The notes beneath the pieces are model-generated. The model saw nothing but the letters and a program-made list of their open reading frames with translations, ran no database searches and was not told where the DNA came from. From the NCBI GenBank assembly GCA_910585795.1, contig CAJUFV010000079.1:1-6301 (forward strand): DNA of 6,301 bases, read 5' to 3'. Below, piece after piece: positions 1 to 6,279 of this stretch. Both the position numbers and the translations under genes were made by a program. The number at the start of each line of letters is the position of its first letter. Within the stretch, counting starts at the first letter, position 1. The stretch comes from an uncultured Clostridia bacterium (lineage in GTDB: Bacteria > Bacillota > Clostridia > UBA1381).

Positions 1-11
1 TAATTTTACAA

Positions 12-41
12 TTGAATAAAAGAAAAAAAATATCATAAACT
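12..41 (+). promoter_or_regulatory. Possible weak promoter of the PTS gene
   Basis: TTGAAT at 12-17 and TAAACT at 36-41 are separated by 18 bases, each matching the sigma-A consensus at 4 of 6 positions. An alternative pair, TTTACA at 5-10 and TATCAT at 31-36, has a 20-base spacer, which is too long. The region is very AT-rich, so chance matches are likely, and the true promoter may lie left of the window. Confidence 0.25.
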
Positions 42-76
42 AAGGATATATTTATTTTGAAAGCGAGGAAAATCAT

Positions 77-2224
77 TTGAGAGACAGCAAAATATTTGAA
101 GTGCTGCAAAGAGTAGGACGTTCGTTTATGCTGCCGATAGCTATTTTGCCGGTAGCCGGATTGCTGCTTGGTATAGGCAGCTCGTTCACAAACGAAACAA
201 TGCTCAGCACATACGGACTTCTGGGTATTATGGGACCCGGAACTATTATTCACGGAATTTTATCTGTTATGAGCGCGGCGGGTAATATTGTATTTGCAAA
301 TTTGCCGCTGCTGTTTGCAATCGGTGTTTCAATCGGTATGGCAAAGCGTGAGAAGGAAGTTGCCGCGCTGGCAAGTGTCATAGCGTTTTTTATTATGCAT
401 ACCACAATCAGCGCTCTTATCGCCGTAAATTACGGAAGCGGCGATATGAGTACTGACGCGATGCTTCTGGCGTGTTCTAAGCTGGAGCAGAGCCATAATT
501 TGAGCGGAGCGACATCTGTTGTACTGGGAATTTACTCACTTAATATGGGTGTATTCGGCGGTATCATTGTAGGCTTAGGTACAGCGGCTCTGCATAACAG
601 ATTTTATAAAATACAGCTTCCACAAATGCTGTCATTTTTTGGCGGAACACGTTTTGTGCCGATTATATCGGCGCTGATATTCCTGCTTGTGGGAATTGTT
701 ATGTATTTTATATGGCCGTATATTCAGATGTTTATTTCACTTCTGGGAAATCTTGTACAGAATACAGGATATATAGGAACGCTGATTTACGGAATTATTG
801 AGAGAGCGCTGATACCTTTTGGACTTCACCATGTGTTCTATATGCCGTTCTGGCAGACAAATGTCGGTGGTTCTATGGAAATTGGCGGTCAGATGATAAA
901 CGGAGCACAGAATATATTCTTTGCTCAGTTGGCTGACCCTTCAACGACTAAATTTTCTGTTGAAGCTACCAGATTTATGGCCGGAAAATTCCCGTTCATG
1001 ATTTTTGGTCTGCCTGGCGCAGCGCTGGCAATGTACAAATGTGCAAGAACAGAAAAGAAAAAAGCGGTTGGCGGTCTGTTGCTTTCAGCCGCGCTGACAG
1101 CTATGTTGACAGGTATTACTGAGCCGATTGAATTTACCTTCCTTTTTGTTGCTCCGATATTATATATCGTGCATTGTGTGTTGGCGGGACTATCGTTCAT
1201 GCTGATGCATATTTTTGGAGTTGGAGTGGGAATGACATTCTCCGGCGGTATTATAGATATGTCGCTGTTCGGAATTTTACAGGGAAATGCAAAAACAAGC
1301 TGGATTAATATTGTCCTTGTAGGTATTGTATATTTCTTTGTTTACTGGGGAGTATTTACTTTCCTGATAAAGAGATTTAAATTAAAAACTCCCGGACGTG
1401 AAGCTGATAATGAGGAAACCAAGCTTTATACAAGAGCTGATGTAAACGCGCGTAAGGACAGAGACAGAGTTTCTGCGCTTATATTAGAAGGACTGGGGGG
1501 AAAGGAAAATATTTCTGATATTGACTGCTGTGCCACAAGACTTCGTATAACGGTTAATAACAGCTCAAAGGTCAGTGAAAAAACACTGAAAGAAAGCGGA
1601 GCCGCAGGAGTAATACAAAAAGGAAATGGAATACAGGTTATTTACGGTCCGCGCGTGACGGTAATTAAATCTAATCTTGAGGATTATATAGAAAGCGGTA
1701 AAAGCGGTGAAGCAGATATATCAGAGGAAGTAAATACTAATGAAAAAACTGAGCCTATAGGAGCTGGTGTAACAACAATAATAACAGCGCCGGTAAAAGG
1801 ACATGTAATTTCTCTTGAAAAGGTTGAGGATGATGTATTTTCTTCAGGCATGCTGGGAAAAGGTGTTGCTATTGAGCCTGCGGAGGGTAAGATATTTGCT
1901 CCGGCAGACGGCGTTGTAGATAATATAACAGAAAGTCGTCATGCGATTGGTCTTATTGCGGAAAATGACGCTAATATTCTTATTCATGTAGGAATTGATA
2001 CAGTTAAATTAAACGGAAGAAATTTTGATGTTAAGGTTGAAGAAGGCGCAAAAGTGAAAAAAGGTGACCTTCTTATGACATTTGATATAAATGCGATAAA
2101 GAAGAGCGGATACAAAGTTACTACTCCGATAATTATATGTAACAGCGATGATTTTAAAAAGATAAATACTGCGGCGGAAGACGCAGTAAACGCGGGCGAT
2201 GAAATTATAAAAATTGTAAAGTAA
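77..2224 (+). CDS. PTS sugar transporter, enzyme IICBA (glucose/maltose type)
   Basis: Membrane permease that imports a sugar and phosphorylates it with phosphate passed from HPr. It has 715 residues, the usual size for a fused IICBA. Domain order: IIC, about 1-435, with many hydrophobic segments and the signature GITEP at 346-350; the conserved hinge LKTPGRE at 436-442; IIB, about 462-538, with phospho-cysteine C485 in DCCATRLR; an acidic linker; IIA, about 563-715, with H622 and phospho-histidine H637 in ILIHVGIDTV. All catalytic residues are present. The IIC domain (for example IFFAQLADPSTTKF, ATRFMAG and GLPGAALAMYKCAR) resembles E. coli MalX and streptococcal MalT more than PtsG or NagE as I recall them, so maltose/alpha-glucoside or glucose is the likely substrate; this is inference. 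The start is TTG, supported by GAGGA at 65-69, seven bases upstream. No sugar hydrolase or regulator lies beside it in the window. Confidence 0.95.
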   Translation: MRDSKIFEVLQRVGRSFMLPIAILPVAGLLLGIGSSFTNETMLSTYGLLGIMGPGTIIHGILSVMSAAGNIVFANLPLLFAIGVSIGMAKREKEVAALASVIAFFIMHTTISALIAVNYGSGDMSTDAMLLACSKLEQSHNLSGATSVVLGIYSLNMGVFGGIIVGLGTAALHNRFYKIQLPQMLSFFGGTRFVPIISALIFLLVGIVMYFIWPYIQMFISLLGNLVQNTGYIGTLIYGIIERALIPFGLHHVFYMPFWQTNVGGSMEIGGQMINGAQNIFFAQLADPSTTKFSVEATRFMAGKFPFMIFGLPGAALAMYKCARTEKKKAVGGLLLSAALTAMLTGITEPIEFTFLFVAPILYIVHCVLAGLSFMLMHIFGVGVGMTFSGGIIDMSLFGILQGNAKTSWINIVLVGIVYFFVYWGVFTFLIKRFKLKTPGREADNEETKLYTRADVNARKDRDRVSALILEGLGGKENISDIDCCATRLRITVNNSSKVSEKTLKESGAAGVIQKGNGIQVIYGPRVTVIKSNLEDYIESGKSGEADISEEVNTNEKTEPIGAGVTTIITAPVKGHVISLEKVEDDVFSSGMLGKGVAIEPAEGKIFAPADGVVDNITESRHAIGLIAENDANILIHVGIDTVKLNGRNFDVKVEEGAKVKKGDLLMTFDINAIKKSGYKVTTPIIICNSDDFKKINTAAEDAVNAGDEIIKIVK

Positions 2225-2266
2225 AAATGAGGAGCATAGCCGGAGTTTTCCGGTTATGCTCTATTT
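2225..2266. terminator. Bidirectional hairpin terminator between the PTS and SLOG-like genes
   Basis: A 12-bp stem joins 2232-2243 to 2250-2261 with one G-T pair and a six-base loop (AGTTTT). It starts eight bases after the PTS stop codon. On the + strand the tail is short (TATTT). On the - strand the hairpin is followed by CATTTTTAC, a better U-tract, so it should also terminate the gene that ends at 2290. Confidence 0.8.
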
Positions 2267-2289
2267 AAAGAAAAATATGAAAACCAATA

Positions 2290-2724
2290 TTAAATATTGC
2301 ATTTGAAAATGTATATTCCTATTTTTCTTGCGTACTTCATCATTCTATATAAATCGTTATTCTTATCTTCAACATAAGCTATCATATAATTTGAACGGTT
2401 TACCATAAAGTATTTAATTGCTTTTAAAGAGTTTTCATCTTTAATTTTCGGAATAATAACTTTATCAAAATGCAGAGGTAATTTTTGGGGATTCATTGCA
2501 GTTGTATAATGCATAACTACGCACAGTTTTAGGTATCGGTATTTCATTTTAAAATATGCTATCATTACTTCGCATGCTATATCAAATTCGGTTAGATGTT
2601 CACTATAAAATGTCGTGACTTTTTCATATTTTATTAGTTGAATCATCATATCATGTATTTTTTTAAAATCATGTTTATTTATATTTTTTTTATCTCCGCA
2701 GATACAGCATATTTTTTCTTGCAT
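2290..2724 (-). CDS. Small SLOG/DUF1273-like protein, apparently degenerate
   Basis: A 144-residue cytosolic protein with no signal peptide or membrane segment. The pattern resembles SLOG-family (YpsA/DUF1273-like, Rossmann-type nucleotide-binding) proteins of Clostridia: CCICGDKK at 6-13 in place of the usual CCFTGHRK; TTFYSEHLTEFD at 37-48 followed by a helix; the hydrophobic strand KLCVVMHY at 66-73; FDKVIIP at 86-92; and AIKYFMVNRSNYMIAYV at 102-118, like the AI..RN..M...SDYV.AYV motif. Two expected features are missing: the glycine-rich nucleotide loop before FD, and the late GG(T/A) before the last helix, here NNDLY. The RN-xx-M segment also appears shortened. The ATG start has a strong site, GAGGTGA, six bases upstream. 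Base composition is clearly more AT-rich than the flanking genes (22-32% G+C in three 60-base lines counted by hand), which suggests acquisition from elsewhere. Family assignment is from memory of the motif and is moderate; function is unknown. Confidence 0.6.
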   Translation of the reverse strand: MQEKICCICGDKKNINKHDFKKIHDMMIQLIKYEKVTTFYSEHLTEFDIACEVMIAYFKMKYRYLKLCVVMHYTTAMNPQKLPLHFDKVIIPKIKDENSLKAIKYFMVNRSNYMIAYVEDKNNDLYRMMKYARKIGIYIFKCNI

Positions 2725-2754
2725 AAGAAATCACCTCAATAAAATCATAGCCAT

Positions 2755-2774
2755 ATAGTACTTATAAGTTCTAT
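2755..2774. promoter_or_regulatory. Candidate operator 1 (20-bp imperfect palindrome)
   Basis: ATAGTACTTATAAGTTCTAT is an inverted repeat with one mismatched pair; its centre ACTTATAAGT is perfect. It has the form TAGTA-N8-TTCTA and matches the element at 2810-2829 at 14 of 20 positions. A candidate -10 for the leftward gene (TATAAG on the - strand, 2761-2766) lies inside it, so a bound repressor would block that promoter. The XRE protein encoded at 2844-3068 is the natural candidate to bind it; this is inference. Confidence 0.5.
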
Positions 2775-2789
2775 TGCTATCATTTTACA
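2761..2789 (-). promoter_or_regulatory. Possible promoter of the SLOG-like gene
   Basis: On the - strand, TATAAG (2761-2766, 5 of 6 to consensus) lies 17 bases downstream of TGTAAA (2784-2789, 3 of 6). Transcription would begin near 2754 and leave a leader of about 30 bases before the ATG at 2724. The -35 is poor. Confidence 0.35.
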
Positions 2790-2802
2790 TTAAATTTGTG
2801 AT
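2774..2802 (+). promoter_or_regulatory. Possible promoter of the XRE regulator
   Basis: TTGCTA at 2774-2779 and TGTGAT at 2797-2802 are 17 bases apart, each 4 of 6 to the sigma-A consensus. Transcription would start near 2809, right at the second candidate operator, which fits autorepression. The call is weak because the region is AT-rich. Confidence 0.3.
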
Positions 2803-2809
2803 ATTGTCA

Positions 2810-2829
2810 ATAGTACATATTGATACTAA
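2810..2829. promoter_or_regulatory. Candidate operator 2 (20-bp imperfect palindrome)
   Basis: ATAGTACATATTGATACTAA has the form TAGTA-N8-TACTA, the same spacing as the element at 2755-2774. It ends two bases before the ribosome site of the XRE gene, a typical place for an autoregulatory operator. An odd palindrome, TATTG-T-CAATA (2802-2812), overlaps its left edge. Confidence 0.5.
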
Positions 2830-2843
2830 ATGGAGTGATTATT

Positions 2844-3068
2844 ATGTATTTTTACAGGTTAAAAGATTTACGGGAGGATAGGGATTTAAAACAGAGTGAT
2901 ATTGCGGATATACTTGGTATTGAACAGACAGTATATTCTAGATATGAAAGAGGCTATCAGACTATTCCCATAAAATTTTTATTGGAGCTTGCGGATTTTT
3001 ATAAGACATCGACTGATTATCTTCTTGGGCGGACTAATGAATTCAAGCCTTATCCGAAAATTAAATAA
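2844..3068 (+). CDS. Short XRE-family helix-turn-helix DNA-binding protein
   Basis: A 74-residue protein made up almost entirely of one Cro/C1-type (HTH_3) domain, about residues 5-61. LKQSDIADILGI at 15-26 forms the helix and turn, the recognition helix runs through VYSRYERG at 30-37, and the domain ends with the typical LLELADFYKTSTDYLLG at 46-62. No sensor or dimerisation domain follows, only a short tail. The ATG at 2844 is chosen because GGAGTGA (2832-2838) sits five bases upstream; an in-frame TTG at 2820 has no such site. The gene diverges from the SLOG-like gene, and two related palindromes lie between them. The simplest inference is a repressor of itself and of its neighbour. It is a confident HTH protein of unknown specific role. 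Confidence 0.92.
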   Translation: MYFYRLKDLREDRDLKQSDIADILGIEQTVYSRYERGYQTIPIKFLLELADFYKTSTDYLLGRTNEFKPYPKIK

Positions 3069-3082
3069 AGATTTGTATAATA

Positions 3083-3119
3083 AAAAACGCATCACAATTG
3101 TGATGCGTTTTTATTATTT
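3083..3119. terminator. Bidirectional terminator: perfect 30-bp palindrome with T tails
   Basis: 3083-3112 is a perfect inverted repeat: A5, then CGCATCACAATTGTGATGCG (3088-3107), then T5. It folds into a strong stem with a U-tract in either direction. It lies 14 bases after the XRE stop codon and directly abuts the stop codon of the leftward wall-hydrolase gene at 3114, so it should terminate both. Confidence 0.92.
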
Positions 3120-4508
3120 TATTACTATTTTATCCTGGTCTTTATATACAGGTATTTCAAATCGGTATTGCGCTGTCGGAAATGCCTCAAACATAGCGCT
3201 CATATTTTTTGACTGTTTGGAAGCCCATGCGACGTCGCTTGCGTACTGGTGTACTGCTGGTTTGTCGGGATTCCATCTCATCTTGTACAATGTGTTTTGC
3301 TGATATTTTGAATTATTGATATAATTGTCACTTATCCATTCAGCGCCGCCTTCAATAGCCAGTTCCACACTTGTCCATCCCTGTTCGTAGGCATATTTTG
3401 CGCCTTCAGCTACAGGCGCTTCATCAACGGCTCCTATGCCAAACATATTGTATACTGTCACACCGTTATAATCAATGCCGGACGCAAGTTCAGATGTACC
3501 GTTACCGGATTCAAGACATGCGTGTATAACTAAATATATCTCGCTTATATTATTTGTTTCAGCGGCATTCTTAAAGATTTCGCCGTGGCCGCTTAAAATA
3601 CCCTTGCCGTTTAAATATGAGTCAAGAACAGAAGCGTCAACATCATTTGATGCGCCCAAATCAATAAACTGATATTTTTCATAGCCTGTTATAAGATTTG
3701 CGGGGTTTACATACTGTTCTACACTGTCGCTGTCCGCCGGAATAACCTCATTTGTAAATAATGTAGGTGAAGCGGTCATTTGCTGATTGACCATTTCTTC
3801 AATAGTCATATTGTATTCGGTATATATAATAGGAATATCTTCCTGTCGTTTTTCCCATGTAGTAACAGTGACGGTACATTTTGCCTCATATCCGCCGTCA
3901 GCGGTTTTTGCATAAACATCTGTTTTTCCTACACCGCAGGGATATACAAGGCCGTCCTTGTCAACGGATACAATGGTTTCATCGTCACTGTACCATTCAA
4001 CATCTTTTATTGTCGCGTCATCAGGAGTAATTACTGCATTTAGCTGAGCCGTTACAGGCTTATCCACATAAAGAGTCATTTTATCCTGAGACATTGTAAT
4101 TCCTTCAACTGCTTTGACAACGTTTACTTTAAGTCTTGCGTGTGCTCTGCCGCTTGTTACATTAATAACAGTTTCTCCGATTTTACCTGTCGGAGTAACT
4201 ATTCCCTGTGCGTCAACGGCGGCTATTGATATATCCTCCGATTTATATGTAAGTTTTTTATCAGTGGTATTTACCGGCATTACAGTTGCTTCTATATGAA
4301 AAGGTTTGTTTTCTCTGTCAGCGTAAAATATAACCTTGCCTTTATTCAAATTTATAGTACGGGCGTTAACCTTTTCCCATGTAGATACAGGCGTAAAATA
4401 TATATCGTCAGTTTCATAGGCGTCATCTTCTGTTTCCACTTTATATGCTCCCATAACCGTTGAGGCAGAAAGTATAAAAACGGATAATATAAGTAAAATT
4501 TTTTTCAA
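3114..4508 (-). CDS. Secreted Big_2-domain endo-beta-N-acetylglucosaminidase (GH73-type wall hydrolase)
   Basis: A 464-residue exported protein that likely cuts the glycan strands of peptidoglycan after N-acetylglucosamine, as in autolysins of the LytD type. Residues 1-20 form a signal peptide (KK, hydrophobic core, VMG|A). Two Ig-like Big_2 domains follow, about 47-131 and 134-216; the second has VEWYSDDETIVSVDKDG and both end in V-rich strands. A linker with YTEYNMTIEEMV and YVNPAN at 229-271 is typical of LytD-like enzymes. The glucosaminidase domain spans about 290-430, with the probable catalytic E333 in HACLESGNGTS, plus YNMFGIGA at 353-360 and QNTLYKMRWNP at 404-414. No LPXTG motif or second membrane anchor is visible, so the Ig domains may hold it at the wall. 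The start is TTG, with GAGGTGA seven bases upstream. It has its own strong promoter and ends at the palindromic terminator. The precise cellular role (growth, separation or turnover) is not shown. Confidence 0.93.
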   Translation of the reverse strand: MKKILLILSVFILSASTVMGAYKVETEDDAYETDDIYFTPVSTWEKVNARTINLNKGKVIFYADRENKPFHIEATVMPVNTTDKKLTYKSEDISIAAVDAQGIVTPTGKIGETVINVTSGRAHARLKVNVVKAVEGITMSQDKMTLYVDKPVTAQLNAVITPDDATIKDVEWYSDDETIVSVDKDGLVYPCGVGKTDVYAKTADGGYEAKCTVTVTTWEKRQEDIPIIYTEYNMTIEEMVNQQMTASPTLFTNEVIPADSDSVEQYVNPANLITGYEKYQFIDLGASNDVDASVLDSYLNGKGILSGHGEIFKNAAETNNISEIYLVIHACLESGNGTSELASGIDYNGVTVYNMFGIGAVDEAPVAEGAKYAYEQGWTSVELAIEGGAEWISDNYINNSKYQQNTLYKMRWNPDKPAVHQYASDVAWASKQSKNMSAMFEAFPTAQYRFEIPVYKDQDKIVIK

Positions 4509-4544
4509 AATTCACTCACCTCAATAATTTAAGTAATATAAATT

Positions 4545-4573
4545 ATTTTATATAAATATATCGTTTATGTCAA
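4545..4573 (-). promoter_or_regulatory. Strong sigma-A promoter of the wall-hydrolase gene
   Basis: On the - strand a perfect TTGACA (4568-4573) is followed after exactly 17 bases by TAAAAT (4545-4550). Transcription would begin near 4538, giving a leader of about 30 bases that carries the ribosome site at 4516-4522. Confidence 0.85.
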
Positions 4574-4614
4574 TGGGAATTTAATTAAAAAGGTGATTTT
4601 TTTATCAAAAAACA

Positions 4615-4643
4615 TTGTAAATTACTGAAAAGTAGTATATAAT
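4615..4643 (+). promoter_or_regulatory. Strong sigma-A promoter of lysS
   Basis: TTGTAA (4615-4620) and a perfect TATAAT (4638-4643) are 17 bases apart, preceded by A- and T-tracts (4586-4612) that could act as an UP element. Transcription from about 4650 leaves a leader of only some 36 bases, too short for a T-box or other riboswitch. Confidence 0.85.
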
Positions 4644-4685
4644 TAAAACATATATACAGAAATAACCAAGGAGGATTTTAGTTAA

Positions 4686-6236
4686 ATGGAAAATACAGAG
4701 CAGACACAAGAACAGTTGTCGCAGCTTTTACAGGTACGGCGTGACAAGCTGACGGATTTACAAAATGAAAACAGAGACCCGTTTAAGATTACGAAATTTG
4801 ACCGTTCTCATACATCGGCTCAGATAAAGGGAAATTATACTGAAGAAGAACGCGAGCTTACAAAACGCGGCAGTGATGAGGTTCAGATAATAAAAGCAAG
4901 GATTTCCCAGCTTGACGGACAGCTTGTATCTATTGCCGGACGTATTATGTCTAAGCGCGGAATGGGTAAGGTTGGTTTTGTTCATATTGCTGATATAGAC
5001 GGACAAATTCAGTTATTTGTAAAAAAAGATTTGCTTGGTGAAGATGAATATAATCGCTTTAAAAAGCTTGATATAGGAGATATAGTAGGTGCTGAGGGAG
5101 AGGTATTTACAACTCAGACAGGTGAAATCTCAATAAGAGCGTCAAAAATTACGCTTCTTTCAAAATCACTTCTTCCCCTGCCCGAAAAATTTCATGGTAT
5201 GACAGATACAGATTTAAGATACCGTCAGAGATACATTGACCTGATAATGAATGATGATGTTAAAAGAACATTTATGAACAGGTCGAAAATTATAGCGTCT
5301 ATACGCGGTTATTTGAATAATCAGGGATTCCTTGAGGTTGAAACACCGATGCTTGTTTCAAATGCGGGAGGAGCGGCTGCGCGTCCGTTTGAAACGCATT
5401 TCAATGCGCTGGACGAAGACTTTAAACTGCGTATATCATTGGAATTGTATTTAAAGCGTCTTATTGTCGGAGGTTTTGACCGTGTATATGAAATAGGCCG
5501 TGTGTTCCGTAATGAGGGCCTGGATACGCGCCACAATCCTGAATTTACGCTTATGGAGCTGTATCAGGCGTACACTGATTATCATGGTATGATGGATTTA
5601 ACTGAAAATATGTATCGTCATGTTGCGCAGGAGGTTTTAGGTACAACAAAGATTGTGTATAACGTCGTTGAGATGGATTTAGGCAAGCCGTTTGAGCGCA
5701 TTACAATGGTGGACGCAGTAAAGAAATATGCGAATGTTGATTTTAACGAGATTAAAACTCTTGACGAGGCGCGCGCTGCGGCAGATGCAAAGCATGTTGA
5801 GTATGAGAAAAGACATAAGAAGGGCGATATATTGAATCTATTCTTTGAGGAATTTGTAGAAGAGCATTTAATTCAGCCTACATTTGTTATGGACCATCCT
5901 GTTGAGATTTCGCCGCTTACAAAGAAAAAGCCTGACAATCCTGATTATGTGGAGCGTTTTGAGTTCTTTATGAACGGTTGGGAAATGGCGAACGCTTATT
6001 CAGAGCTTAATGACCCGATTGACCAGCGGGAACGCTTTAAGGCGCAGGAAGAGCTTTTGGCACAGGGTGACGAAGAGGCAAACACAACTGATGAGGACTT
6101 TATGCGCGCTCTTGAAATCGGTATGCCTCCTACAGGCGGTATCGGCTTTGGTATCGACCGCATGTGTATGCTTCTTACCGATTCTCCCGCAATTCGTGAT
6201 GTGCTTCTGTTCCCGACAATGAAGCCATTAGGCTAA
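4686..6236 (+). CDS. lysS: Lysyl-tRNA synthetase, class II
   Basis: Cytosolic enzyme that charges tRNA-Lys with lysine using ATP. At 516 residues it is close to the usual bacterial length and complete. An N-terminal helical segment (1-75) precedes the OB-fold anticodon-binding domain (about 78-157, with VSIAGRIMSKRGMGKVGFVHI). The class II catalytic core follows. Motif 1 is around GFLEVETPML (214-223). Motif 2 is FRNEGLDTRHNPEFT (274-288), with R275 and E277. The lysine-type segment GWEMANAYSELNDP spans 431-444. Motif 3 is GGIGFGIDR (484-492), with R492. The ATG start follows AAGGAGG (4668-4674) by 11 bases. It appears to be transcribed alone from its own promoter, divergent from the wall-hydrolase gene; no greA or tRNA gene is adjacent within the window. 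Nothing is missing or unusual in the protein. Confidence 0.98.
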   Translation: MENTEQTQEQLSQLLQVRRDKLTDLQNENRDPFKITKFDRSHTSAQIKGNYTEEERELTKRGSDEVQIIKARISQLDGQLVSIAGRIMSKRGMGKVGFVHIADIDGQIQLFVKKDLLGEDEYNRFKKLDIGDIVGAEGEVFTTQTGEISIRASKITLLSKSLLPLPEKFHGMTDTDLRYRQRYIDLIMNDDVKRTFMNRSKIIASIRGYLNNQGFLEVETPMLVSNAGGAAARPFETHFNALDEDFKLRISLELYLKRLIVGGFDRVYEIGRVFRNEGLDTRHNPEFTLMELYQAYTDYHGMMDLTENMYRHVAQEVLGTTKIVYNVVEMDLGKPFERITMVDAVKKYANVDFNEIKTLDEARAAADAKHVEYEKRHKKGDILNLFFEEFVEEHLIQPTFVMDHPVEISPLTKKKPDNPDYVERFEFFMNGWEMANAYSELNDPIDQRERFKAQEELLAQGDEEANTTDEDFMRALEIGMPPTGGIGFGIDRMCMLLTDSPAIRDVLLFPTMKPLG

Positions 6237-6260
6237 AAAACGGCTTAGGTATGCGGTTTT
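6237..6260 (+). terminator. Possible imperfect terminator after lysS
   Basis: AAAAC-G-GC (6237-6244) can pair with GC-G-GTTTT (6253-6260) around an eight-base loop, with one G-G mismatch, and the T4 run lies in the right arm. It starts immediately after the lysS stop codon, but the stem is weak. Transcription may instead continue to the right. Confidence 0.35.
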
Positions 6261-6279
6261 GAGAGTTTAAAAAGTAAAA

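Noticed and set aside
925..1200. Open antisense frame inside the PTS gene (and similar ones opposite lysS and the wall hydrolase)
   Set aside because: The proteins are low in family-like motifs, have no ribosome sites I could see, and overlap strongly conserved coding sequence on the other strand.
1495..1500. Run of six G in the PTS gene as a possible frameshift site
   Set aside because: The reading frame stays intact through the run and both IIB and IIA domains downstream are complete.
2802..2812. Odd palindrome TATTG-T-CAATA as a separate regulator site
   Set aside because: It is short and AT-rich and overlaps the stronger 20-bp element; I note it there but do not call it separately.
2820..2843. 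In-frame TTG start eight codons upstream of the XRE gene ATG
   Set aside because: It has no ribosome site, it would add residues outside the HTH fold, and GGAGTGA is placed correctly for the ATG at 2844.
2989..3303. Rightward open frame overlapping the XRE end, the palindromic terminator and the wall-hydrolase 3' end
   Set aside because: It runs straight through a strong terminator and across two better-supported genes, so it is a by-product of their reading frames.
4594..4607. TGAT-T6-ATCA inverted repeat upstream of the lysS promoter
   Set aside because: Four-base arms in AT-rich DNA are expected by chance; the tracts are better read as a possible UP element.
4644..4685. T-box or other riboswitch leader before lysS
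   Set aside because: The predicted transcript leader is only about 36 bases, with no specifier stem or T-box sequence.
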